A stretch of 64,000 bases of DNA from Macrolepiota albuminosa (lineage: Eukaryota > Basidiomycota > Agaricomycetes > Agaricales > Agaricaceae): assembly GCA_027475525.1 (NCBI GenBank), contig JAMWFC010000108.1, forward strand, positions 435,811 through 499,810. Reading direction: 5' to 3'. A model generated the notes under the pieces. The model did no database searches. It had not been told where the DNA came from and saw nothing but the letters and a program-made list of their open reading frames with translations. A program made the position numbers and the translations under genes. Below, in pieces: positions 44,723 through 56,710 of the stretch. Each line of letters starts with the position of its first letter. Positions within the stretch are counted from its first letter, which is position 1.

Positions 44723-45145
44723 TCAACATGCCGTCTGACGTGTTTGGCAGCTAATGTACGATGATATTAACCATTTCGAATGACAATGAAGATACTGCAA
44801 AGATACTTACGTTTGAACGATAGACGTGAAACCGCAGCAATGCAAATCCAATTGACCTGTGAGCGGCATCAAGACTAGTGTGCTTTGTGAAGCTCCAACC
44901 TACTTACAATCCTGCAATCAAGGACATCCATTGATAAGTTCAGAGTCATATCACTTCATGGGAGAGACTTACCGCGTCAACTTGACCTGAAAGAAAAGCG
45001 GGAGTTAGCTTGATAGACCAGCAAGGTTCAAAGACCTACAGGGAGCATCCAAACCCCCGACATTGCTTGGGTTACCTGGCAATCCATCCACAACTTGTAA
45101 CCCAGCGAGTAATAGAAGAGCGAATTTGAGCGCCTTGAAAATCAT
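44723..45145 (-). CDS. 65-residue secreted six-cysteine protein, knottin-like spacing, with a 4-nt exon
   Basis: Five exons on the minus strand: 45040-45145, 44973-44986 (14 nt), 44908-44911 (4 nt), 44811-44856 and 44723-44750. All introns are GTAAGT or GTAGGT to AG, and the exons sum to 198 nt, exactly 66 codons including TGA. The start MIFKALKFALLLLAGLQVVD is a signal peptide, cleaved probably near residue 21. The mature part has six Cys at residues 36, 42, 48, 49, 58 and 65, spaced C-x5-C-x5-CC-x8-C-x6-C, with the last Cys just before the stop. This C-C-CC-C-C order is the inhibitor-cystine-knot pattern; the fold and function are inference. It may be a small secreted effector or defence peptide, or an unrelated disulfide protein. 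Confidence 0.65.
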
Positions 45146-46703
45146 ATTTTGGTTTGTCTTTCTGTGGTTGTAACAGGAGTGATTATTGAATGTTGGATGT
45201 TTGTGACGTCTCATATACCCGTCTCACCAGCATTTATACTAATAGGAGCTTAGCTTCCGGCCCGGATCCTAATGTGTAACGGTTGAGAATTTCGAAGTAC
45301 GGTATCGTTTCCTGTGAAAAGGAAGAGACCGCGAAGACCGTGAAACCCTTGTAAAGGATTTGCCACAGTCAAACGCCTACTTCAGAGGAAATCCTTGGCG
45401 TCGCAGAGTACAAGGTGATCCCTGGATTATTCTCATCTCCGGAAAGAAACGTGTTGTAACTCGGTAAGAAGTATTGACCATGTCAAAAAGACTCGGTCCG
45501 GAAGATCAATAGGTTTAAGATGTAACGGAGGTGGTCTTGGATATAAGGCACATTAGTTATCTGGAAGTTTGCCAGATACTCGGGGTAGGAATTGCGCAAG
45601 GCAGCCCAAGCCTGGTGCGACCATGGCTACTAACCTTTGGACGTTATGAGAATATAACAGTGGTACCAACTACACCTGACTTGTCGGGATAGTCCAGCTG
45701 GTTGTAACCGCGTGGCAATTCGTTTTTCACGGGTGTTTCATCGCCGTTCGCCTAACGGCCTATATCAACCGGATTTTTGTCGAACAACTTGACCGTGACA
45801 TATCGAAAAGGTATTCGCAACGTAGTTTGCTTCGAGTGACAAAGGAAGCAGCATCGGAGTCTTCTTGCGTCTCGGGCCGCGCGGGTGATCATTATTACCG
45901 TGTACCCGGGTTCTAGCATAGACGTCATTGAAGCATATTATCTTTGTATTACTTATGAACTTGCTTCGATAAATCCGAATTATAGTCGTACATGCCGGCT
46001 CCGTTGAAGCTCGTACAATAGGAAAGCGAGATTTGAGCATCATAGTCTCAAGCTTGCGAAACTTCTTGGTCTAGTGTCATAAGTTTGTAGAAGAACGAAA
46101 TACAATCAAGTAGCTGTAGGTCATTTAACTAGTCCACATGATCCAACCTATTCGAATTTTACGCCCAATGTCCTTCAGGACCACCGTTACCGAGACCGCA
46201 TTGTGGTGGCGGCGTAGACTTCTTGAGAAGAAGCCACGTTGGCGTCGTGGAAGTAGAGGTCGACGTTGAACCTGAACTGAAGATCATACTCGCTGCGAGT
46301 TTCTAAGCTACCGGCCGCGTCTGGGGCTGTACCTGTGGTTGCTGATACCGAGGCTGTTGGGGTTTCTGCTTCTGAGTGTCTCAAGGAATACGAGAAGGTC
46401 TGGTTGGGTTAAACGGGCAAGTTGACATATGATAGATCCGAAGACTTAAGAGGAAAATGTGAGAGCAAGAGTCAAGCGAATATTTTCGCCGGGATATGGT
46501 AGGGTATCGATGGAGGAGCGTGATTGACAGCCTGGCTGCTGTACAGGGACCGGTGTAAGTATTGGTGCGTGCAAATGACACATACCCGGTCTATTTGAGG
46601 GCCGAAGACCACACGTAACCTCTCCCTGCGTTAGTGTTGGGCTGATAATAGAAGGAACGCGGTAGGATTCTTGTTCGTATACTGTGGGTATGCGACAGAG
46701 AGA
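45146..46703. other. Intergenic, no gene recognised
   Basis: Frames near 45765-46043 and 46187-46581 have no motif I recognise. The latter (with TASVSATTGTAPDAAGSLET) could be exons of an unrecognised minus-strand gene. Composition is host-like. Confidence 0.4.
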
Positions 46704-47360
46704 TTAGGTAATAAGCATGGGCGGAAAGTGCAACCGTGCTATCAGTTGTGTCGAGCGAGATACTCTGCCATCATGTGATGAAAACATCATACGTGCACGA
46801 ATAAATGTTTTGTTCATGGAAACAAGGTCAGCTGTAAAATAATCCGTGCCGGTGATGAATACAGTTTCACTAGTGAACAGTAAATGCAATCACGTACCCT
46901 GTTTTTGGCTGTATTTGCCTATGAGCTTGCCTTTACAATCTTCGACCTTGACGCCATACTTGAGCTATAGAGTTCCCGCAGAGATTAACTCAACCTAAAT
47001 CCTAAAGCAAAGAAACCTGAATCTCCTCATTGTCTGCAAGGTTATCTTTAGCAGGGTCCAATACACGCAACATATTCAACAACTTTTCAACATTCACAGC
47101 CTCTGCAAACACTGCAGCTCCTGCTCCGCCTCTTTCGCCAGCTCAGCCGGTTTTTGGGCCGAGCAACGGCTCTTCCACAACCTTAAGAGTATCACCCTTT
47201 AATACCCAAGCTCGTCTTATTCCGTCGGCTCGAATATGTGCAAGGTCTTGAGCCGCGTCGAGCTGGTAGAAGTGGAGGCAGCAGACATACCTGTGTTTGT
47301 GGCTCGAATGACATGAAGATCGAGAATTCGATTGCGACGGAGTCTGCATGCGGTGTTATG
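46704..47360 (-). CDS. Unrecognised multi-exon gene (3' part; 5' end unresolved)
   Basis: Consecutive segments join in phase through short GT-AG introns: LRRNRILDLHVIRATNT; DLAHIRADGIRRAWVLK; EAVNVEKLLNMLRVLDPAKD with NLADNEEIQ (about 47018-47100); LKYGVKVEDCKGKLIGKYSQ (46898-46964); then ADLVSMNKTFIRARMMF to a TAA at 46704. The first segments are helical with heptad-like Leu spacing. Open stretches further up (47640-47985, with FYANFWAENQKSLITGTSHV) may be earlier exons. I do not recognise the family. Phase-consistent introns are the main evidence that it is real. Confidence 0.45.
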
Positions 47361-48135
47361 TCTCTACGTCTGAGTCTGGGACTGAGGCTGAGGCTGATGG
47401 AATGTCTCCTATACTGAAGGCAATGCAGGTCGAAGAGACGGCGTATGTGCAGATACGTACTAGATTGATACTTTGGCGTGGAAACAGGGCTTTGAACTGT
47501 TGTTTCCTGCGATCCTAGCAGAGCCAATTCCAAGGGACGAAGAGCCTCCCTGTGGGTATCAAGGCTGAGCGCTGTTGAATGCACCGGCCTTTGCCTTGGA
47601 TGGATATCTTAAGCACACGCTGGAGCTCGTCCTCCGAATTTCGTAGTCAACAGCTGGCGGTGCACCTTCCGGAAGCCCTTCGAAAGCCAGCACCCCTTTC
47701 CACAACACAGACTTTTTGCTCACCCGAGAGCTTAAGGACAGAAGCTTTGAACTGCTCTGAGATCAAAAAAATAGGGAACATGAGACAGTTTTCATGATTT
47801 CTTTCTGCATAATGTGAGGTAAATGAGTCAACCTCTGTGCGGCGTTTGCCGAGAGCACATGAGAGGTGCCGGTGATAAGAGATTTCTGGTTTTCAGCCCA
47901 GAAGTTGGCATAGAAGTACAATTTCTCATAGCGCGTACTCAAATGATGAAAAACGAAACGATGATTTGCAGCAAGGATGGTCAAGTTCGCTCAGTAGTCC
48001 CAAAATGTGACGATGCACAGCAAATAATAACGGTTCGGATCGGAAAACTGGATCTTTTTCATCATTAACAGACATCGACAAGGATATTTTCATGGATGAG
48101 CATAACACTCAAGACGGATTGAGTGAGTCTCTCAG

Positions 48136-49223
<1,088 letters not shown>

Positions 49224-49846
49224 GCAATTGGTATTTGATTGGTATTTGTACTTCACGCCCTTCTAAGAAGATCTGTGTTCTTCTAATTTGAAGGTTGCTC
49301 CTGTGTTCGTCAGCTGAGTGAAAATAGGGTTGTGTCTCTCAGACGTTATGTGTCAAAGGAATGAATGGGAGAAGACATCTTAGCCAAATGACCTTGCAAA
49401 ATCGTAGCGGCGCATGCGCCATCCCCGACTCATGAAATATAGAGGTTTTAGAAATTCTTGTTTCACGTGCGTGTGCAATTGGAGGATATTTAGAAATAAG
49501 AAGAGCTAGGATAAGGAAGACCACGGCATGCAGGTTTGATGGTACACTGGTATACCAACAAACACGTAAACGTCAACAGCAACAAAGGATGAATAAACCA
49601 GATATAATCATACAAGTACCCATGGTTGCATGATGGACCGGATACAAGCCAAAGAAGAGAAAAAAAAACCAAACCCACTGGAGCTAATAAAGGCTTAGAA
49701 GCTTTGAACCAGCCATTTGAAAGATGGATAAAGAACCATTACAGCTATTTTCAATAAGCATGGCAGTTGCCGGATTTTTTTCAATTGATGATGAATTTCA
49801 AACTTAGTCAAATTTGTATTTGTCTGTTCGTGATTTGCGTCTTTCC
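49224..49846. other. Intergenic, transition into AT-rich repeat DNA
   Basis: No recognised exon. Base composition shifts to AT-rich and CpG-poor around 49.7 kb. Confidence 0.45.
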
Positions 49847-51376
49847 ATGAATCCTCCTGCTGCAAAGAGGCTCAAGCCTCTTATTGAAATACTAGACAAT
49901 AATTCTTTACTTTCACAAGACATGAATGATTCTGAGCTGTCTGACACAGAATCTGAGCCCAGTGAAGAACCGAGCAATGCCACTTCTTTACCCTTTGACA
50001 GTGCCGAGCTGGAGGAGATGGATGTTGACCCTGATGTCAATGATACACCACTGCCAAGTCCCTCTCCAACAACCCAGAAATGGAAACAAAAGTCAAAGAA
50101 ACTCGGTGAGTATGACAGGACTACACAATAATTTGTGTTTCTTATAGTTTTGTAACAGTCATACCTGAACCTTCTGCCCTAAAGCCAACATACCTGCTTA
50201 GTATTCTCTCTGCTCAGGAACTGTTGAAACCCATATCAAAGTGTACACCTAAGCTTCAATCACTTTCTCTCACTTCAACCATGGGATACAATGAAAGCAC
50301 AGCTTCTTGTAAAAATCAATGATGCCCTCAAGCCTTCGACCCTATGCTTTGATGACTACAATGTCTTGTTCTATATTCCACAAATTCTTCCAAAGCCTGG
50401 CATGACCCTTGCATTGGAAGCTGATTATTCTCATCTTTACATGGACATATTGTGGCTATTACATCAAAAGGCAAAATTCCAACTGTCAACATCACAATTA
50501 CACAAAACATCTTAGAAGATGATAAGGAAAATATTGAGAATGGTGAGAACTATCAACAGGAGCCTCCTATGAAGAAGAAGGTGTGTATATGCATACTTTA
50601 ATCATTTGTAAGGCATTGATCTGCCATTACAAGAAGACAAAAGATCCAGCTGTACTTCCAGGCAACATTACAAAAGCCAACAATATATCTCAGCTGCAGA
50701 AGCAATGGAAATGCCCTGCATGCCAGGACAAATGTGTTGGTACTTATTGCTACCAAAGTTCAAATTTGCCTGATGAGCATTTACCATTGAGTCATGAAAA
50801 ATTAGATTGTTGGGCTTCAGCAATGGTGTGTGGCAGGTTACTTGTTGTCTTTCATCTACTTATTATTAACAGATGAAGGGAGAGGAACATGCAACAATTG
50901 AAAGACCTCCCAATTATTGGCTTTTTGATACTACAGCCACTATTTCACCAGTTTTGCAATGCCACATGAATGCTCAAAATGAAAAGTCTGCTCTGCCACC
51001 CACACCTGTCTTCAATCTCACAATTGGTGATAATGTCATATGCCAATTCTTTTCCTCTTCTTTATCACTTCAGTCTCAACAACCTGCATTGCCAGCACCA
51101 CTGTCTGCACACCCCATGCCAAGCTACAACTTGCAGTATCAAATGTTGATTCCTCCATCACGTCTCCCAGGCAATGACATGCCACTCAATCAGTTTTGTA
51201 CCACATACAAACTTAGCAACATTATTCACAAACAATTACTTGAAAATGGTTATCAAGAAGCATGTGTTCTTTGCTTTGTAACAATCCATGATCTGAAGGA
51301 AATGAAATTTCACTTGGGTGAGATTGCAGCATTACAAGATGCAGTTGAGAAATGGTCAGTTCCTTGTACTTTTTGA
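49847..51376 (+). pseudogene. SAM-domain protein of a mushroom repeat-associated family, frameshifted
   Basis: Exons on the plus strand. The start MNPPAAKRLKPLIEILDNNS leads to an acidic, Ser/Pro-rich region and KWKQKSKK. The next exon has WDTMKAQLLVKINDALKP, DDYNVLFYIPQILPKPGM and LEADYSHL, then a one-base frame change before VAITSKGKIPTVNITITQN. Later exons carry a zinc-binding-like CPACQDKCVGTYC and LSHEKLDCWASAM. The C-terminus is a SAM-like helical domain: LNQFCTTYKLSNIIHKQLLE, LCFVTIHDLKEMKFHLGEIA, ALQDAVEKWSVP. The frame change near 50430 suggests a recent pseudogene. The DNA is CpG-poor. Role unknown. Confidence 0.6.
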
Positions 51377-51431
51377 TGGACTCCAATCTTTAGCCTGTGT
51401 CAGCAAAATGTTGTTATACTAGTTCTGAATG

Positions 51432-52740
51432 CTAAAAGTATCCAGCATGAATAAAGTACCCTTCTGCATCATCTGGAGTAATGATGTCTACAACTTCATA
51501 CATATCAAAGATGATCCCATCACCTTCAGTGGCAAGATAATAGTCCTGATGATGGCATATGAAGTACTTGATCTTTGGAAAAAGCCTCCTTAATTGGATT
51601 GAGGTTAGGTGAATAGGGTGGATGATACTCAATCTGAACACCTGCATGCATCTGAAAACAAGAATAGAATTATTATTGAGAATACTCACTAAAACAATCA
51701 GCAAGCTCAAGAATCTCATCACTATGGTCAATCTTAGTATTGTCCATAATAAGCACACTGAGAAGTCCAGGATAAGCAGTACATTTTGGAAGCTTTGCAT
51801 AATAAATACATGTGATAGTGTCAGGAGACTCCTCATTTCTTCCTTCTTTCACTCTCTATTCCTTCCCTCTCCTTTCATTCATTTCCTTATTTCTTTTATC
51901 ATTCTCTCATTTTGCTGTTTCTACTCTCTCAACACTATCTGTTAGTACTGTTCTCAGCCTTTGAGGTGCTCTAGTTCTTTAGTTATCATTCAGACAAGTA
52001 TGGGCCCTTCAGCATCGCTTCTAGACCACTTATATAAGCTGGAGTTTGCCTTTCTGACTTCCAAAGTCTGGAGTTTTCCTGCCTTGTTTGTACAGTTGTT
52101 TATTTAGGCAATTTTTGAGTCTTTAAGGTTTTGTCGTACTGTACAGTTGTTTCCCATGCTTCAGAGGCCTCAGAAGCATCCAACCTGGCATAGAGAATCT
52201 CTATACTTGTTTTCTTTGAATCTCCCTCTGCCAGGTGAATAGTTATTATGATATTGTCAGTATATACTCTAATACACTTTGGATCTCCTTCTGCCAGCTG
52301 TGTGACTGAGCCACAGCCTTTAGAGGTTGCCCTTACAGATAAAGTTGCTATAACAATAGACAATAAAAACTCACAACAACAAGTTCAAGAAACTCTAAAA
52401 ACATTGCCTTCGTTATTGAGCCCTCTACTACAGTGCTTGCAACAATGCCATCCAAGGTGAGAAGTGCCTCTGTTAATGTATGATGTCCACAAACAAAAGC
52501 CTGCTTCTTCTCAACATACATCCCTTTGTGTGACCTTCTATACCTCCTTCCAACTGACTACTCATCCTTTGACATTTCATTCATAAAACCCAATCTCCTC
52601 TGGTGAATACTGAGCTATTTAGCCAATGAAGTTTGCACAACACCTCTCATCATGTTCTATTACAACTCTTTTGAGTTTTTTATGGCTAACATTTGCTCTT
52701 CTAAGTTTACAAAATATGGTAACATAGTTGACAGATATAA
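51432..52740 (-). pseudogene. Tc1/mariner-type DDE transposase, split by a solo LTR
   Basis: The part above the LTR reads KKLKRVVIEHDERCCANFIG, EIGFMNEMSKDE, GHHTLTEALLTLDGIVASTV and TKAMFLEFLELV. The part below reads CITCIYYAKLPKC, LSVLIMDNTKIDHSDEILEL (second catalytic Asp), IEYHPPYSPNLNPIKEAFSK (third acidic residue) and DGIIFDMYEVVDIITPDDAE. The order matches the DDE superfamily endonuclease of fungal Tc1/mariner elements. Stops and a frame change are present. The LTR at 51819-52337 lies between, close to an intron position. Confidence 0.8.
51819..52337 (-). repeat. Solo LTR, family 1 copy C
   Basis: Reverse complement of copies A and B: TGTCAGGAGACTCC...GCCCTTACA on the plus strand. The flanks GATAG (51814-51818) and GATAA (52338-52342) are a 4-of-5 target duplication. 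It lies inside the transposase pseudogene. Confidence 0.85.
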
Positions 52741-53434
52741 ATCAGTTAGTCTTGAAAAGATAGAGTAGTTCATCAAGAAAGTAGTCTGAGTTCTGTTAGA
52801 TGGGTTGGCAGAGATACTGAACATTATCATAGTTCAGATTATGGAGGCAGCTTCTCAAGCTACTGCAAGAAGAAACAACGTCACCAGTTGTGCACCAAAG
52901 TTTGAGAATCTAAAACAAAGTTCTTTCTGAGAAGCCAAGGCAGTCAAGAATGTCATTTAGAGGGAGGAGATTACATTCATAGAGTTGGATTGCTGCAATT
53001 TTTGCATTACAGCTAATTTTACAATACATGTTGACGATCAAAAGGCTCAAGCATTCAAATTTGATGAAGTCCAAAATTGTTATTCAATCAGCAACTGCCA
53101 TGCTCCAAATTGAGTACTGAGACCTGCATAAGAAAAGGCAACTTCACACAAGCTCTATGTATGCCAGACTGGCAAGTCTGGACAGAGAATAATGAAAAGG
53201 TGGAAAGATCCAGATACTACAATTAATGTAGTCAAAATGGTATAAGAAGTAAGTAAGCAAGCTAAACTGTCAATTTGAATTAGCCTTGTTCAATCCCATG
53301 GTAATAACAGAGTAATGCATAGGTAATATAAATAGGCAAGCCAGTCTGTCAGTTTGAATTAGTCTTGTTCAATTTTAAAAGATGAGAGAATCAAATTAAT
53401 GCACTCAGTATCTAGAGAACAGACAATCTATAAG
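52741..53434. other. AT-rich repeat DNA without a recognised gene
   Basis: No frame with motifs. Around 53265-53375 a phrase containing CTGTCAATTTGAATTAGCC and CTTGTTCAAT occurs twice about 85 bp apart, an imperfect tandem repeat. Confidence 0.45.
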
Positions 53435-53639
53435 CACTGCTGGTAGTGAAAAATGTTTCCATTATAAGAAGTATAAAAGAAACATGTTATACCAATTTTC
53501 TACATGCCAATTTCTGATAGAAAAAGTCTTTAACCAAAGCAAAGTGTCTTTTTCTATCTGAAATTGGCACTTTTGAAAATGGTATAGCATGTTTCTTTTA
53601 CACTTTTTCCAATAGAAACATTTTTCAGTGCTAGCAGTG
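53435..53639. mobile_element. Foldback MITE, CACTG ends, 3-bp target duplication
   Basis: The 205-bp block is almost wholly palindromic: arms of about 95 bp (CACTGCTGGTAGTGAAAAAT and its near reverse complement at the other end). It starts CACTG and ends CAGTG, flanked by AAG on both sides (53432-53434 and 53640-53642). CACT(A/G) ends plus a 3-bp duplication are the marks of the CACTA superfamily. Confidence 0.8.
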
Positions 53640-53916
53640 AAGCCCAAATAAAATAAAAAAACAAGATAAAAGAACAAGCAATATATTGATTCAAAAATGT
53701 ACATGCTTTGAAATAAAAGGAAAATGACACAGTTCTGTAGAATAGGAGAATTTACAGGGAAGGAGTTATCTGAGAGACAGTTAGAGGGTTTGCAAGTAGG
53801 GAGATCCAATAAATTAGACCAGTTTTATTGTTTCCAAATATGTTGAAGAGGAAAAATAAAATATATCTGAATTGCTAAGAGGCCAGACAGACAGTCAACC
53901 TATAAAAGTTGCTTAT

Positions 53917-54130
53917 ACTGGCTCAGAAAACTGCCCCAATGTTTGGCCTTTTTGGAAAGATTCACATGGTGTACAACAATTATCTAAGCAAAAACATTGT
54001 GAAAGATTGTGTGACATACTACTGCATTCTGGCTTTATAATAATGTATATATCATAGGATTTGAACAAGAACTCACTGATTAATAAATCAAAGAAAATAT
54101 TCAATCATTGGGGCAGTTTTTTGACCCACT
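53917..54130. repeat. Inverted repeat pair, Tc1-TIR-like
   Basis: AAAACTGCCCCAATG at about 53930 is mirrored by CATTGGGGCAGTTTT at 54103; the match extends to about 25 bp with a few differences (CTGGCTCAG against the complement of TTGACCCAC). The right arm sits just beyond the 3' end of the Tc1 pseudogene and may be its terminal repeat. Confidence 0.6.
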
Positions 54131-54149
54131 TTAATTTACTCTATTTTTC

Positions 54150-54735
54150 ATATCTAGTACTTGGTATGGCCTCCATTTGCCTTTATAACTGCTTTCATCC
54201 TTTGAGGCATGCTTTCTATGAGACTTTGGCATACCTCTGATGGTATTTTATTCTACTTCTTGACTACTCTCTCCTACAACTCATGCACTCCTTTAGAGAG
54301 TACTTCATACTCCAAAAGTTTGTGCTTGATGTAAACTCAGAGGTGTTCAATGAGATTGAGGTCAGGAGATTGGGCAGGCCAGGATATTACAATGATGTTG
54401 TTATTAGAAAACCAAGTTGTTGCCTATTGAGAGATGTGTTTTGGGTTATTGTCTTGCTGAAAATATTGTTCTTCCTTTTCTATTTCTAACTTCTCAAAGC
54501 TTTTCACCACTCCCTCATCCAAAATCTCACAATACTGTACAGCATTTATCTTTTTCTGAGCTTCTATAAGCTTCTCCACTCTACTTCAACCTATGCAGCC
54601 CAATACTATTAAATTGTTTCCTCCTCCATGCTTGATAGTTGGCATAGTGGTGTGGTCAGATAATAGTTCTCTTAGAATTTTCCACACTGATACAATGCTG
54701 TACCAGCAGTCAGGGACACATCATGCATCAGAAGT
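54150..54735 (-). pseudogene. Tc1-like transposase fragment
   Basis: Minus-strand reading: VWKILRELLSDHTTMPTIKH, GGGNNLIVLGCIG, KLIEAQKKINAVQYCEILDE, GVVKSFEKLEIEKEEQYFQQ, DNNPKHISQ (second Asp motif), WPAQSPDLNLIEHL (third acidic residue; usual NPIE is NLIE), IKHKLLEYEVLSKGVHEL, VCQSLIESMPQRMKAVIKAN, GGHTKY. It has several stops and lacks the N-terminal half. Confidence 0.85.
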
Positions 54736-55022
54736 CAAAATAAACATTTAATTATAAGCTGAAAACTGTAAGCCTCCTAGTAGCAGTCTCAACAAATATA
54801 TATCTCCAAAACATCCCAATAAATACACAGAAAAGTACAGAACAACAGACAGGGACCAGCTCAAACTATCAGCTCAACAATAGTCCAACCACTGTAATAG
54901 GGAGGGGAAGCATGGGAGCTAGCAGAAGTGACAAAATAGAATCAATTTGTGATGATCTAGATCAAGATCAGATCTGACAATACCCAATTTGACATGACTA
55001 AATGGAGCAGAAGCAAATGGGA

Positions 55023-55176
55023 AAGTAGCAATCAGAAACATCCAGAGGAATGGTGGAACTGGTGGCACTGAAACAGGCCTCCCAAAAGGGAAATTGGACA
55101 AGTAGCAATCAGAAACATCCAGAGGAATGGTGGAACTGGTGGCACTGAAACAGGCCTCCCAAAAGGGAAATTGGAC
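55023..55176. repeat. 77-bp tandem duplication
   Basis: AAGTAGCAATCAGAAACATC starts both units (55023 and 55100); the two look identical. Confidence 0.9.
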
Positions 55177-55185
55177 TATCAAATA

Positions 55186-55490
55186 TGTTCTGGAGGCTGG
55201 GGAGTTTACAACAAAGAGTTATGTGTAGCTAGTGGTCTGTGCACCAGAAAAACAGTATAAATAGCCCAAGTTTAGTAGAAAATAGACAGGCATTTGATAA
55301 GCAAAGGCTCAGTAGTTCTCAGAGAGTGAATCACCTAGGCTGGAGTTTATTGAAACACCTTTTATTGGAAGTCTATTAATAGACAAAGGCTCGGTAGTTC
55401 CCAGGGAGTGAACTACTTAGGCTGGAGTTTATTGAGAACCTTCTTCTGCCTATCAGGATATTTGATATTCTGTAAAGCACTCAAATACAT
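55186..55490 (+). repeat. LTR-like sequence with TATA box and an internal 82-bp repeat
   Basis: It starts TGTTCTGGAGG, has AGTATAAATAGCCC near 55253, and then a unit beginning AAAGGCTCAGTAGTTC repeated at about 55303 and 55385. The layout suggests a U3-R-U5 region. The right border is unclear and no target duplication was found. Confidence 0.4.
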
Positions 55491-55499
55491 CAAGTTTTA

Positions 55500-56710
55500 T
55501 TATCAAGCACCAGTGTGGATTAGAGGTCACTTTCTAAGACTTCAAGAAAGCTCCAGAACCATTAGTACTACTTGCAACCAAGTACTACAACATATTGATA
55601 GGACCTTACACCAGCTAGGCATATCAACAGCAGACTTGGCATTGGCTCCAGACACTTCGCTGCTGATGATGCCAACTGTGGTTGGATACACTAGACATTT
55701 ATACAGTACAACACCATCTCCAGCGCCTGGCATGCATAGTTGTGAGGAGTCCCAACAGGGTCCTGGTATGCTTGAGCAGATGTGATAGAACAATGCACTA
55801 GATGATAGTACCTTGGATGCTACCTAGCAAACTGTAAGTGCCATAGTTTAAGCAAAAATATAGAAAAGAAGATAAATAGTGCAGCATAATGTGCATGTAG
55901 GTGGCACCATAAACAACAAAGATGAGATAGACAAAGCTAGCACCCAACTTAGTGATAAAGTCAGGCCAAGCTAGCGCAATTTGAACGCTAAGTGTAACTG
56001 GGTGCTCAAGAGGTTACGATTTGTTTTTATATACATGTTAAGTAGCTATTTTATATACTATATACTACTGTCTTTTTAAGGTAAGTCCATTTGCAGCACT
56101 ACCATTTAGTGCTTCTCCTTGTGATTGTAGCTAATGGCCACCTGTCAACAATAATCTGCAGCACATGGGTGATGGCAAACAATGGCAACTCTAAAACTAC
56201 TTAGAAATTATACAAGTCTGCTTACTTTTTGATGTAATCTGATTGGTCAGGCCACTCCAGGGTATGGTTGGAAAATCCTTGACAAATGCCATAAGTGCTA
56301 ATCCCAGCACTAATTATTGTACTATCTTCTGATAGATTTGAATGTTGGGTTTGCATGTATTCTGTCTCATTGTTATTGATTCTTTTAGACTTCTGATTGA
56401 GGTGTCTTGGTAATTGACAGCACCTACTGTTAACCCCTTTTGGTATTGATTGGGATTTGGTCAGAGTCAACTCCCTGCCATCGTGCTAGTGCTATGAGTT
56501 TTGAGCCTCCTAAATCCTTGAAGTGGATGGATAGAGTGTGCTGAAGAATTAATAACTGATGATTAAGGTAAATAGATAAGCCCTGCAATAGAGTGCCAGA
56601 GCTAGAGCTGCTCTGTATTCAAACTGGTTGCTAGAGTCTCCAATATGTCAAGTGTTGGTCAAACTATAATGTCCTTTAATGTGCTCAGTCCAAGTAGAAG
56701 CCTATCACTG
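55500..56710. other. AT-rich repeat DNA, one possible gag-like frame
   Basis: A frame at 55408-55785 reads RTISTTCNQVLQHIDRTLHQ, LGISTADLALAPDTSLLM. It could be the 5' coding part of the element owning the LTR-like sequence, but I recognise no motif. The rest shows nothing. Confidence 0.3.

Noticed and set aside
45005..45214. 69-residue protein read through the first intron of the small Cys gene
   Set aside because: Its end (CRSLNLAGLSS) is the GTAGGT intron; splicing gives the six-Cys product with all phases matching.
52100..52363. 87-codon minus-strand frame
   Set aside because: It sits inside solo LTR copy C and crosses its target-site duplication.
53435..53639. Hairpin as a microRNA-like gene or terminator
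   Set aside because: The whole block has transposon ends and a 3-bp duplication, which explains the palindrome better.
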